The position numbers were made by a program, and so were the translations under genes. The notes below the pieces were generated by a model. The model was not told the origin of the DNA. It ran no database searches and saw only the letters and a list, made by a program, of their open reading frames with translations. Below, piece by piece: positions 52,889-61,685 of a stretch of DNA of 64,000 nucleotides. Source of the stretch: an uncultured Mucilaginibacter sp. (GTDB lineage Bacteria > Bacteroidota > Bacteroidia > Sphingobacteriales > Sphingobacteriaceae); contig CAITEP010000021.1 in the NCBI GenBank assembly GCA_903891475.1, positions 1 to 64,000 of the forward strand. Direction: 5' to 3'. Position 1 is the stretch's first letter. The number at the start of each line of letters is the position of its first letter.

Positions 52889-54179
52889 GTATTTCTGCTT
52901 CCTTATAAAGATTTGATATGCTTCCAGATTTTATGCGAAATTGACTTCTGCGTTTGACTAAAGGTTTTGTTGAGGCATTCTCCATTTTTATTCCTGGGTC
53001 ATAATAAATATTTCCCAAGGCCATTTGCTTTAAAAATAATTGGAAATCCGTACCATCACCTATCAAAATATTGTTACCATAATAATATTGTTGAGTTGGG
53101 TCTTTGATAGATTTAGAAGGAATATAACAGGCTTTATTATGTTTTTTATTCCAATGCTTTATCAATGAACTGAAATTCCATGATGAGGCTTCATTACCTG
53201 AATCATCAATAAGCGAAATAGAACCGTTTGTGTTTCTGATTTTTGAACTTTCAGTGTCAAATCCTATCAGATTTAATGTCAGTCCAGTTAGTGGTTGTCG
53301 AATTCCTATTTTATGTATACCCCCAAAATTAAGTCTATCATCTTTGCCATTCTTGTCATCATATCCATAAGTTCTTATAAAATTTTCAACCCCATTATTT
53401 ACATAAATGCCACCATTGGGTTCTGGTGTCATAAGTGTAACAATCTCATTAGCAATTTTGTCAAAACTTTTAGCTTTGAATTGTTTTATTTCGTACCCTA
53501 GATAATCAGGTTCAGAATAACCATTTGGTGTAATCCCTAGCTCTGCTTCAAGTGTATATCCGCCACAATTTGAGGAAGTGCAAGGTAATTGTTGATGGTT
53601 TTTATCTAACCTTTTTGAGTTTATCCATCCTAATTTGTGAATTCGGAGAAGCTCATTTAACAACAACAATCGAGGATTGTTTTGCTGTTCAACCATTAAT
53701 ATTTTAAAAATTCCTAGTTCAGTTTTAAGCTTTAAATCTAAAATTGATTTAGTAATTTCAGAATCAGGGTCAGAAACATAGCCAATCGTTGAGCCTTTTT
53801 TTGTAACACCTAAAAATAGCAACCTGCCCGGTAATCTTTTTGTCATTAAATCAGATGGTGGTATCGAACATCCTTTTAAAAATCCTGAAAAACGGACTTC
53901 GGGATATTTAGGATATAATATAAATTGTGAATGAGGTGCATTTGAAATTACACCATTGTCTGTTATCCATCCAAAAGTAATAGTTGCTTTAAATCTTTCT
54001 TTTTCCCAATCTCCTGATGAATCAGCCTTGATTTCTGATAATGGAAATATGTTTAAAATATCATAGCTGCCGCTTAAATATACCTGGTTTTTTGAATTAT
54101 CATTTGCTGAAAGTGTTTTTATATATACCTTTTCACAGCCATTATCTTGAAAAATCGTTTTTAAATTAGTTAAAGTCAT
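52869..54179 (-). CDS. Type II restriction endonuclease, MvaI/BcnI family
   Basis: A 436-aa protein. The C-terminal ~260 residues carry GGYTLEAELGITPNG and PDYLGYEIKQFK, giving E211, D225, E230 and K232. The spacing E-X13-D-X4-E-X-K equals my recollection of the MvaI active site (E36, D50, E55, K57). MvaI and BcnI cut CCWGG and CCSGG as monomers. The ~170-aa N-terminal region is absent from those short enzymes and may add DNA contacts or regulation. Convergent with the methyltransferase gene, overlapping 20 bp. No C-box is visible upstream of its own start. Confidence 0.85.
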   Translation of the reverse strand: MTLTNLKTIFQDNGCEKVYIKTLSANDNSKNQVYLSGSYDILNIFPLSEIKADSSGDWEKERFKATITFGWITDNGVISNAPHSQFILYPKYPEVRFSGFLKGCSIPPSDLMTKRLPGRLLFLGVTKKGSTIGYVSDPDSEITKSILDLKLKTELGIFKILMVEQQNNPRLLLLNELLRIHKLGWINSKRLDKNHQQLPCTSSNCGGYTLEAELGITPNGYSEPDYLGYEIKQFKAKSFDKIANEIVTLMTPEPNGGIYVNNGVENFIRTYGYDDKNGKDDRLNFGGIHKIGIRQPLTGLTLNLIGFDTESSKIRNTNGSISLIDDSGNEASSWNFSSLIKHWNKKHNKACYIPSKSIKDPTQQYYYGNNILIGDGTDFQLFLKQMALGNIYYDPGIKMENASTKPLVKRRSQFRIKSGSISNLYKEAEILNLLNL

Positions 54180-54449
54180 TAGCTAAATTTTCTTTTCGCT
54201 TTAAAAATAATAAACAATTTTATCTTTTTTACTTATTTGGTGAAAACAATTTCCCAATGTTCAACTTACTATAGCGCAGCGGTGTCCGTGTGTAAAAAGC
54301 AGTTTTCTAATTGGCACATTCAACCCCAAAGCTCACACCCACAACATACAACCCACAATTTGCATCTAACAAAAGGGCGGGGGTTGAGGCTTTTTTTTGA
54401 TGCGAATATTTTGTATTCTGATGCTAAATCATATTAAGCCAAATCCATA

Positions 54450-54805
54450 AAACCACTCACTTACCCACCATTCAAGCACTCACTTACTCACACAATCACC
54501 GCTCACTACCTCACTCACTCACTATTCAACCACTCACCACCAAACCAAATTATAATTAAGCCTTCCAAATTATAATTAAACCCACTTAAAACCCTGTAAA
54601 AACCTTTGAAACTATAGTCAAATTCGTAAAAACGCCTTCAAATTATAATTTTGATGCTGGTTTTTGGTGGTTTTTTTGGATTTTAAAGGGTATTTTTGGG
54701 TGAAATTCGATGAAATATTGGGGCAATTTAACGAGGTTTGGCGCTATTTTACGCGTCCCTAATCATCCAAAAAATTGCAACCTACAACCCAAAATCGAAC
54801 CTTCA
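54450..54805 (+). repeat. Dispersed repeat A, copy 3
   Basis: Full-length copy: ctcactcactcactattc tract, ccaaattataattaa, actatagtcaaattcgtaa, ttttgatgctggtttttgg, then caatttaacgaggtt and acgcgtccctaatcatcca. Opposite orientation to copy 1. Confidence 0.8.
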
Positions 54806-54891
54806 AACCAAAAAAAACCTACAACGTATAACCCACAACTTGCAACCCAATTACTCCCCACTCACCCACTCACCGCTCACTATATAATTAC

Positions 54892-54899
54892 TACCTTTG
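54892..54899 (+). promoter_or_regulatory. -7 element TACCTTTG of the DUF2520 gene
   Basis: TA-CC-TTTG, 19 bp before the ATG at 54919 and only ~90 bp after repeat A. Confidence 0.55.
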
Positions 54900-54918
54900 G
54901 AAAAAAATTATTTATAGC

Positions 54919-55701
54919 ATGCGAGTTTCCATAATAGGCTCGGGCAATGTGGCTACCCATTTTGCGGCGGCGTTTAAAAATGCGGGGCATAAAATTGTAC
55001 AGGTATATAGCCGTAATCCGGAGCATGCGGCCTTGCTGGCTTATCATGTTAAGGCCGAGCCCATTGATAATTTGGAGGCCATCAGTACCGAAACTGATAT
55101 TTTTGTAATAGCGATAAGCGATGGTCAGATTGATTTAGTGGCTTCGGTTTTATCAAAACATCATAAAACCATGGTGCATACTTCGGGGGCTACTGCTTTA
55201 GCCACACTAACGAAATATAGCGAATTGGCGGGCGTGTTTTATCCATTGCAAACACTCAGTAAAAACAGGGAGGTCGATTTTTTAACGGTGCCCCTTTGTA
55301 TTGAAGGCTACAATGAGACCATTACCAAGCAATTGCTCGATTTGGCACAGTCGGTAAGCAATAAGGTATATTTGGTAAATTCCGAGCAACGCAAAATCCT
55401 GCATCTATCGGCGGTTTTTGCCTGTAATTTTCCTAATTACTTGTATTCGGTAGCCGAGCAATTGTTAAAGCAAAGCAATTTGGATTTTGACATCATTCGC
55501 CCCTTAATTTTGGAGACCGCCCAAAAGGTACAACAATTACTGCCTAATGAGGCGCAAACTGGTCCGGCTGCACGAAACGATACAGTTACCATGGAGGCGC
55601 ATTTGCAACTTTTAGCGGGAAACCCGGTATTGGAAAACATGTATAAGCTGATAAGTCAGGAGATTATCAAAAACCAAGAAGCAAACCGCATACTTGGGTA
55701 A
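54919..55701 (+). CDS. Rossmann-like/DUF2520 domain oxidoreductase-like protein
   Basis: A 260-aa protein. The N-terminal NAD(P)-binding Rossmann fold is MRVSIIGSGNVATHFAAAFKNAGHKIVQVYSR (GxGxxA). FVIAISDGQID and MVHTSGATALATL follow, then the C-terminal helical DUF2520 domain (LHLSAVFACNFPNYLYSVAEQLL...GPAARNDTVTMEAHLQLL) with the conserved GPxxRxD motif. It resembles ProC/F420-dependent NADP reductases; substrate unknown. In Bacteroidota it is commonly next to kdsC and maf, as here at distance. First gene of a run with fdx, iscX and kdsC. Confidence 0.85.
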   Translation: MRVSIIGSGNVATHFAAAFKNAGHKIVQVYSRNPEHAALLAYHVKAEPIDNLEAISTETDIFVIAISDGQIDLVASVLSKHHKTMVHTSGATALATLTKYSELAGVFYPLQTLSKNREVDFLTVPLCIEGYNETITKQLLDLAQSVSNKVYLVNSEQRKILHLSAVFACNFPNYLYSVAEQLLKQSNLDFDIIRPLILETAQKVQQLLPNEAQTGPAARNDTVTMEAHLQLLAGNPVLENMYKLISQEIIKNQEANRILG

Positions 55702-55720
55702 TTTTATTACTTTTGTTGGG

Positions 55721-56053
55721 ATGAATATTTTTAAAGTTAAAATAAACTTTGAGGCTAAGGACCATGATTCGGTAGAACTTCCGATAGCGGAAGGGGAGTC
55801 GGTTTTAGATGTTTGCCTCGAAAATGGGATCGAACTACAACATAATTGCGGTGGCGTTTGTGGCTGTAGCACTTGCCATGTATATGTTAATAAAGGAATT
55901 GACAGTTTGCAGGAAATATCTGAAAAAGAAGAAGACTTTATTGATAGGGCGGTAAACCCACGCATCAACTCGCGCTTGGGTTGTCAATGCATCATGATTG
56001 ATGGTGATATAGAAATTACCTTGCCCGATCAATCGCAGTTTCTGGGGCATTAG
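55721..56053 (+). CDS. fdx: [2Fe-2S] ferredoxin (ISC/adrenodoxin type)
   Basis: A 110-aa protein starting at MNIFKVKINFEAKD; a TTG nine codons upstream is rejected. Cluster ligands are in HNCGGVCGCSTCHVYV and the distal LGCQC, in the C-x5-C-x2-C...C order of adrenodoxin-like ferredoxins. ESVLDVCLENGIEL is the usual preceding strand-helix. It supplies electrons for Fe-S cluster assembly or other reductases. It is followed by iscX, supporting a cluster-assembly role. TACTTTTG (55708-55715) lies only 6 bp before the ATG. Confidence 0.9.
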   Translation: MNIFKVKINFEAKDHDSVELPIAEGESVLDVCLENGIELQHNCGGVCGCSTCHVYVNKGIDSLQEISEKEEDFIDRAVNPRINSRLGCQCIMIDGDIEITLPDQSQFLGH

Positions 56054-56108
56054 TACCTTAATAAGTTCAAGCAATTCAATAAAATTTTACGAGCCAATAA
56101 ATAAAAAA

Positions 56109-56351
56109 ATGAGCGATACAAAATTTGCATTACCAATACACTGGAACGACCATGAAGATATAGCCATAGAGCTGTACGAAAAATTTGGCGATGATTTTGA
56201 TGAAGCAAAAATATACCGCATCAGGTTTACCGATTTGCTGGAATGGATATTGACCCTACCAAATTTTGCAGGTACGCGTGAAGAATCGACCGAGGGGCAT
56301 TTGGAGCAAATACAATCGGCTTGGGTGTACGAATGGCGCGATAACCAATAA
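56109..56351 (+). CDS. iscX: Fe-S cluster assembly protein IscX
   Basis: An 80-aa acidic protein. IHWNDHEDIAIELYEKFGDDFDEAKIYRIRFTDLLEWILTL...HLEQIQSAWVYEW corresponds to the IscX/YfhJ consensus (W.D..DIA..L, RFTDL..W, E.IQ..W). IscX binds iron and the desulfurase IscS and modulates cluster assembly. It lies 55 bp after fdx. The other isc/suf genes are not in this window. Confidence 0.9.
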   Translation: MSDTKFALPIHWNDHEDIAIELYEKFGDDFDEAKIYRIRFTDLLEWILTLPNFAGTREESTEGHLEQIQSAWVYEWRDNQ

Positions 56352-56414
56352 ACAAAATCTATTCATAGTAGGGGCTTTAGTCTCCTCCGGCAAAATGCTT
56401 CATAACCGTTAATA

Positions 56415-56936
56415 ATGGAATCATTTTTAAGTAAATTAAAAGATATTACCACTTTTATTTTTGATGTGGATGGTGTTTTAACCAATGGCGAGGTTTATGT
56501 TACCGAAACCGGCGAACAAAGCCGAGCCTTCAACATTAGGGATGGTTATGCCATACAGTTGGCCATTAAATGCGGCTACACTGTTTGCATTGTTTCTGGT
56601 AGTCGATCAAAAAGTATTTTATACCGCCTAAATGGCTGGGGTGTAAAGGATGTGTATCTGGGCATTCATACCAAAATAGAAAAAATAAGGCTATACCTGG
56701 AAGAGAGAAGCATCATACACGAAAATGTATTGTACATGGGCGACGATATCCCCGAGATGGAGGTGATGAAAATTATTGGCTTACCCGTTTGCCCCATTGA
56801 TGCCGCCGAAGAAATCAAGGCCATTAGCCTGTACATTTCCCCCATTGAAGGTGGAAAAGGTTGCGTGCGCGATGTGATTGAAAAAGTACTCAAAATTCAA
56901 GGTAAATGGATGACCGAGGAAGCCTTTAGCTGGTAA
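56415..56936 (+). CDS. kdsC: 3-deoxy-D-manno-octulosonate 8-phosphate phosphatase (HAD, KdsC type)
   Basis: A 173-aa HAD phosphatase without cap domain, as in KdsC. Motif I FDVDGVLTNGEVYV (nucleophile Asp), motif II CIVSGSRS, and motif IV MGDDIPEMEVMKIIGLPVCP. The EKGGKGCVRDVIEKVL-like end (EGGKGCVRDVIEKVL) is diagnostic for KdsC tetramers. It dephosphorylates KDO-8-phosphate for lipopolysaccharide core synthesis. Last of the 54919-56936 run. The following 282 bp show no feature I can support. Confidence 0.9.
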   Translation: MESFLSKLKDITTFIFDVDGVLTNGEVYVTETGEQSRAFNIRDGYAIQLAIKCGYTVCIVSGSRSKSILYRLNGWGVKDVYLGIHTKIEKIRLYLEERSIIHENVLYMGDDIPEMEVMKIIGLPVCPIDAAEEIKAISLYISPIEGGKGCVRDVIEKVLKIQGKWMTEEAFSW

Positions 56937-57218
56937 TAAGGTTTTCTAAAACTTCGTTTCAAAATGCCTCAACTGTTTAAATAAATAGTTGGCAATCCTG
57001 CTAGCTATATTCCGAACCTTAAAAGCAATACCCACAATTTATTTAAAAATAATGGCCGTTTAATATCATAGGTATGTCTTCTTAAAAGCATACAATATTC
57101 TTGATAAGAAAATTTTATCTGGTATTGCGGAAAATTTTTATTTAACTTTATATAATATTTAACATTTAAACATGCTAATATTATATCCTCCCATCTTTTA
57201 TACCAAATTATAAATCCT

Positions 57219-60200
57219 ATGAAACTACCTATACCAAAAACCAATGTAATTTTTAGTAAATTCCTATTGCTTTCCGCAATGCTTTTGATGCTCGTGCAAA
57301 CAATAACTGCCCAAAATGCCAAAATAACACCTTTTGCACTTGGCGGCGGCGTACCCGGTATACCGCAAGGACTTACTGGTCCAACATCGGTGGGACAGGG
57401 TTCTACAACCAACTATAGCATAACCACGCTTTCAACCGTACCAACCTATACCTGGAAGGTGAACCCTAGCAATGCGGCAACCAGCGTTATTTGGGGGTAT
57501 GGCTATTGCAGTGTTACCTGGAGTTCATCTTATTCAGGAAGCGCGCAAGTTTCTGTTTCGGGTGTAAATAGTGTAGGCACCGGGAGCCCGGCTAATTTAA
57601 CCGTTCAAGTTGGCGGTTATCCTGCAATTATACCAGGTAGTATTAGCCCTGCAAGCCAAACCATTAATTATAATACGATTCCGGCTCAATTAAACACGAG
57701 TACGCCGAGTGGGGGAAACAGCACTTTTACCTATAACTGGCAAATCTCGACCGATGGTGGTACTACTTATACAAATACGGGTGCGCCAAGTTTAACAACT
57801 TACACGCCACCTGCGCTAACAGCTACAACGATGTATAAAGTTATATATTCAAGTGGCAGTAGTCCTAGTGTTTCAAGTAATGCGGTAGTTATAAACGTTA
57901 ATCAACCAACTTTAGCTAAAGTTATCGATACTAACTTTAATCATGCCGTAAATGTTATTTTTGGTAAACTAAATACGGCCAATATCCCAACCGGTATTTT
58001 GCGAGATTATGGCCTAGAGCTTACAAATACTGAAAACTACAACGGCACAACCCTGGTTGATAGCAACTTGGTTGACCAAACTGTATTTAAAAGTATTTAT
58101 AGAACCATGGCCTCTGCAAGGCTAAGCGGTAGTTCATACAGTACCCTGCCTAGTCCAAATATTGTCGACAGCTTATGGTATATTGCCAGGCAACCGGGAC
58201 AGGTGGTTGTAAGCGGACTTTATTACCAATATTCTTATTTAAATACAACTGTTAATCCTAACCCTAATATAAACTTAGCTAACGGGCAACTTACCGATAA
58301 GTATGTAAACGGTGTTTGGCAAAACCCCTATCTGCAAGCCCAAACCATTGCCTTTTCGCCAGCTTGTAATACCTATAGTAACCTTAGTTTTAATATCGTT
58401 TTTCCGGCAAACTTATTGTTTACCAATAATGGCACTGCGGTAAGCAATATACAAATTGACGCAGGCGATGGACAGGGTTACCGTAACATGATGCCAGGCA
58501 CTACCCTCGCCGTTACTTATACCGGAGCAGGGCTAAAAACATGGAACTATAAAGTTACGTTAAGCAATGGCACCATACTGCAAGCCCACAGCCCAATAAC
58601 TGTAAACGGCAGCACCAGCACCTTAACCTGTTATACACCGGGTTGCGGGGTATATGTACCACCGGGTGGTGGCGGAGGTGGTGTACAATCATCTTTTGTA
58701 AAAACAGCGGCAACTACAGCAAGCACCCCTCCCGATGTGATATCAGGCACAGCCCCGGAATATTATTTTAAAACAGGGGAAACTTTTAACGGGGTAGCGG
58801 CCATAGGCAAGGTTACTCTGCAATATGCTCCCGGGCATACCACGTTGGTAAACCCCCTTATCGTGGTAGAAGGCTTTGACCCCGGGTATTATACCAGCCC
58901 TGAAAGTTTTACAGGGAGCTTTACTTTGAAAGATTTTATAGGAAGTTTGAATTACAATAGTAATAGTAGTAGTAATAATAGTCCAACTCCAATATATAAT
59001 CTTATTACCTCACAATTCGACATCGTTTTTATTGATTTTAGGAACGGGACTGATGATATACGCCGAAACGCCTTACTGGTAAAATCGGTTATCCGTTGGG
59101 TAAATACCTACAAAACAACCAGCAATAAAATACAGGTATTGGCACTAAGCATGGGTGGGCTATGTACAAGGTATGCCATTGTAAAAATGGAAAAAGCGGG
59201 CGAAACACATAATATATCGCAGGTTATTTACCATGGCACACCACAACAGGGCGCGGTAGTGCCTGTAAGTTTGCAGTACATGGAAAACCACTTAAATAGT
59301 TTGTATTCACGGTCGGGCGCATCGCTTTATTATGATGTTTACAGTAGCTTTGATAGGTCGGTACCCAATATAAAAGGCGTATTATCATTAAGCAACACGC
59401 CTGCAGCCTTGCAAATGCTGGTTACACATATAAACTATAATAATCAGGTTGATACCGCGGTACACCATGCTTGGCAGGCCGAGCTAACCGCCTTAGGTTA
59501 CCCTAGCCAAAATGGGATAAAAAACATAGCCATCAGCAATGGTTCGGAGTGTGGGCAAACCCAACAGTTAACAAAAGGAGGGCAAATACTTTATTATGAT
59601 GGTAAATACGCTACTTCATTTTGGGGTGATTTAATTGTAATGGCGGCTTCATTTTATCCGGTATTTATCACAGGGTCGCCCGCATTTTTTTTAAGTGGGG
59701 TGCCGGGCCGAAACGACATCCTGATACATTTTGAAGCGGATGCTACTGATGGTAACGGTAATAGGGTTTACGCCGGAAAAATTAGTTACCGCAAAACTGT
59801 GCTTTGGTTATTACCCATCACCATAAACGTTACCGACCAAACCAATAACTCACCAACAGACATATTACCTTACGAAACCTATGCCGGCGATGTTTCTCCT
59901 TTTCCGAGTTTAAAAAGTTTTGGTTCGTCAGGATGGTTTGGTCATTATAACATCAATGTATATGTTGCTCCTGGTTTTGGTTTTATACCCGAACCCAGCG
60001 TTTTAGATGTTGGAAGGGGGGCGGTGAGGCTTACAGAAGCCGACTATATGCAGGGTTATAGCCCAAACAGTTTACCGGTTTCACCCAAAAATATACCCTT
60101 TAATAATTTTATAACGGCCTATAGTACCGCGACTAATAATAACGAACCTCACATTAGTTACGAGAATTTGAATGGTAAATTTTTGGCAGCAACCCTTACA

Positions 60201-61088
60201 ACCAATATGGGGTATACCCCCCCTGCCGATTGTTTGCTGTTTTGCCAATCAACCGCCATTAGCGGTAGCAGCTATGTTTGCAGTGGTACCTCTACTTTTA
60301 CGGTTCCAAATAACCCGGCCTATAGTTATACTTGGACGGTTCCTTCAAATTTGCAAATAGTAAGTGGCCAATATACCCCAACCTTACAAGTGCAACCCAT
60401 TACCAGCGGCAACGGGACACAAGGCAATTTATCGGTTGCAATTTACAGTCCCGATTGTGGTACTATCACTTTAAACCAAACCATATATGTTGGCGCGCCA
60501 CAACCACTCATCAATATACGGGTTGACCGTACACCACAGGCCAGCAATTACCAGTACCTGAACGCCACCGCTACCCAATTGCCCAATACCGTGCCATCCA
60601 ACTATCAATGGTATCAGGAGGTAAACGGATCTACTACTAACCTGGTTTTCATGGGTTCCGGCCTAAACATCAACAATTACCCGATACCTCCGGGAACTGT
60701 AATTTACTTTAGGTGTGTTACGGTTACACCTTGCGGGCAATCAGTAGCCAGACTATACGCTTACAACAGTACCAGTGCTACCAGTGCATTTATAGTGTAT
60801 CCAAACCCGGCAAACAGTACCGCTTCTATAGCGTTGTCGCCAAACTCGCCTACGCTTGCTGCTGCTACCAACTTACTAAATGCCGAGCAGCAAACTACAA
60901 CATTTGTGCCCAAAATACCGTTTAGCTATGTGGTTTATAATAAAATTGGGCAAGCCCTGCAAAAAGGTGATTCTGCCGATGGCAGCACTGTACAATTTAA
61001 TACCAGTACCCTGCCTGCCGGGCAGTATTTTGTGCATATTGCCTTTGGCAGTAATAAAATTGAAAAGCAAATATTCATATCGCATTAA
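57219..61088 (+). CDS. T9SS-exported giant with Ig-like domains and a lipase-like alpha/beta-hydrolase core
   Basis: A 1289-aa protein. Signal peptide region LLSAMLLMLVQTITAQ. PKD/Ig-like segments at ~45-230 (SQTINYNTIPAQLNTSTPSGG...TFTYNWQIS). The middle (~510-900) has an alpha/beta-hydrolase pattern: LIVVEGFDPGYYTSP (oxyanion region), DIVFIDFRNGTDD, VLALSMGGLCTRYAI with nucleophile-like Ser644 (A-x-S-x-G instead of G-x-S-x-G), IYHGTPQQGA. After a further Ig-like part there is a T9SS C-terminal domain (FIVYPNPANSTASIAL...LPAGQYFVHIAFGSNKIEKQIFISH). I infer a secreted esterase or lipase. Preceded by an AT-rich leader. Confidence 0.8.
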   Translation: MKLPIPKTNVIFSKFLLLSAMLLMLVQTITAQNAKITPFALGGGVPGIPQGLTGPTSVGQGSTTNYSITTLSTVPTYTWKVNPSNAATSVIWGYGYCSVTWSSSYSGSAQVSVSGVNSVGTGSPANLTVQVGGYPAIIPGSISPASQTINYNTIPAQLNTSTPSGGNSTFTYNWQISTDGGTTYTNTGAPSLTTYTPPALTATTMYKVIYSSGSSPSVSSNAVVINVNQPTLAKVIDTNFNHAVNVIFGKLNTANIPTGILRDYGLELTNTENYNGTTLVDSNLVDQTVFKSIYRTMASARLSGSSYSTLPSPNIVDSLWYIARQPGQVVVSGLYYQYSYLNTTVNPNPNINLANGQLTDKYVNGVWQNPYLQAQTIAFSPACNTYSNLSFNIVFPANLLFTNNGTAVSNIQIDAGDGQGYRNMMPGTTLAVTYTGAGLKTWNYKVTLSNGTILQAHSPITVNGSTSTLTCYTPGCGVYVPPGGGGGGVQSSFVKTAATTASTPPDVISGTAPEYYFKTGETFNGVAAIGKVTLQYAPGHTTLVNPLIVVEGFDPGYYTSPESFTGSFTLKDFIGSLNYNSNSSSNNSPTPIYNLITSQFDIVFIDFRNGTDDIRRNALLVKSVIRWVNTYKTTSNKIQVLALSMGGLCTRYAIVKMEKAGETHNISQVIYHGTPQQGAVVPVSLQYMENHLNSLYSRSGASLYYDVYSSFDRSVPNIKGVLSLSNTPAALQMLVTHINYNNQVDTAVHHAWQAELTALGYPSQNGIKNIAISNGSECGQTQQLTKGGQILYYDGKYATSFWGDLIVMAASFYPVFITGSPAFFLSGVPGRNDILIHFEADATDGNGNRVYAGKISYRKTVLWLLPITINVTDQTNNSPTDILPYETYAGDVSPFPSLKSFGSSGWFGHYNINVYVAPGFGFIPEPSVLDVGRGAVRLTEADYMQGYSPNSLPVSPKNIPFNNFITAYSTATNNNEPHISYENLNGKFLAATLTTNMGYTPPADCLLFCQSTAISGSSYVCSGTSTFTVPNNPAYSYTWTVPSNLQIVSGQYTPTLQVQPITSGNGTQGNLSVAIYSPDCGTITLNQTIYVGAPQPLINIRVDRTPQASNYQYLNATATQLPNTVPSNYQWYQEVNGSTTNLVFMGSGLNINNYPIPPGTVIYFRCVTVTPCGQSVARLYAYNSTSATSAFIVYPNPANSTASIALSPNSPTLAAATNLLNAEQQTTTFVPKIPFSYVVYNKIGQALQKGDSADGSTVQFNTSTLPAGQYFVHIAFGSNKIEKQIFISH

Positions 61089-61116
61089 ACAGATTAGTAA
61101 GTTAAATATTAAAATC

Positions 61117-61665
61117 ATGAAAACATTGAAAATGCACCTGATTATACCCTTAATTATACTATTAGCATATGCTTGCAAAAAAGATAAGGTAGATCCATTA
61201 TCGCAATTGCCCCCGGCTACACAAACAGGGGCACGTACTTTTGGTTGCCTGGTAAATGGACAAGCGTTTGTTGCAAAAGGTACCAGTTTTTATGACATGC
61301 TAGGGCTTAGCGCATCTTATAATAATGTAACTTTTTATATACAAGGACGTCATAAAAATAGCGATGGTTCAATAACACAAATAGGTTTTAATATTGATAC
61401 TATAAATTTAGTGCCAGGTCAAACCTATACCATTAATTTAAATAGTGGTAAAAAAAAGGGGGATGGTTCTGGAGGATATGATGTAGTAGGATTAAGAACC
61501 CCTTCAGGTGCAAATGGCGATATCTTTTATTACACTAATAATGTGGTATCTGGTTCGGTAACAATAACAAGCCTAGCAAATGCGACAGCGGGTACTTTTT
61601 ATTTTAATGCGGTTAGTAGCACTGGCGATACGGTAAAAATAACCAATGGCAGGTTTGATTGGTAG
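61117..61665 (+). CDS. Small lipoprotein of a tandem family, copy 1
   Basis: A 182-aa protein starting at MKTLKMHLIIPLIILLAYAC; an upstream in-frame extension lies inside the preceding gene and is rejected. Lipobox LLAYAC, then KKDKVDPLSQ. The mature domain has TGARTFGCLVNGQAFVAKG, SDGSITQIGFNIDTINLVPGQTYTINL and GTFYFNAVSSTGDTVKITNGRFDW. DUF6252-like proteins of Bacteroidota share the FGCLVNG start and GRFD end; this is from memory. Function unknown. 54-60% similar by eye to the next gene. Confidence 0.75.
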   Translation: MKTLKMHLIIPLIILLAYACKKDKVDPLSQLPPATQTGARTFGCLVNGQAFVAKGTSFYDMLGLSASYNNVTFYIQGRHKNSDGSITQIGFNIDTINLVPGQTYTINLNSGKKKGDGSGGYDVVGLRTPSGANGDIFYYTNNVVSGSVTITSLANATAGTFYFNAVSSTGDTVKITNGRFDW

Positions 61666-61685
61666 GATGGTTAAATATTAACATC

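Larger units (their letters stand above)
54180..54918. other. Gene-free interval with repeat A and the DUF2520 gene promoter
   Basis: AT-rich leader of the endonuclease gene, C/A-rich words (54320-54370), a gggcgggggttgaggctttt tract shared with 38550-38575, repeat A (54450-54805) and the -7 element of the next gene. Two short frames inside the repeats are rejected. Confidence 0.7.

Noticed and set aside
54710-54934. 74-codon plus-strand frame in repeat A
   Set aside because: Overlaps the promoter and start of the DUF2520 gene and lies in repeat sequence.
60880-61116. 79-codon extension of the first small lipoprotein
   Set aside because: It lies inside the 3' end of the T9SS protein gene and would bury the lipoprotein signal.
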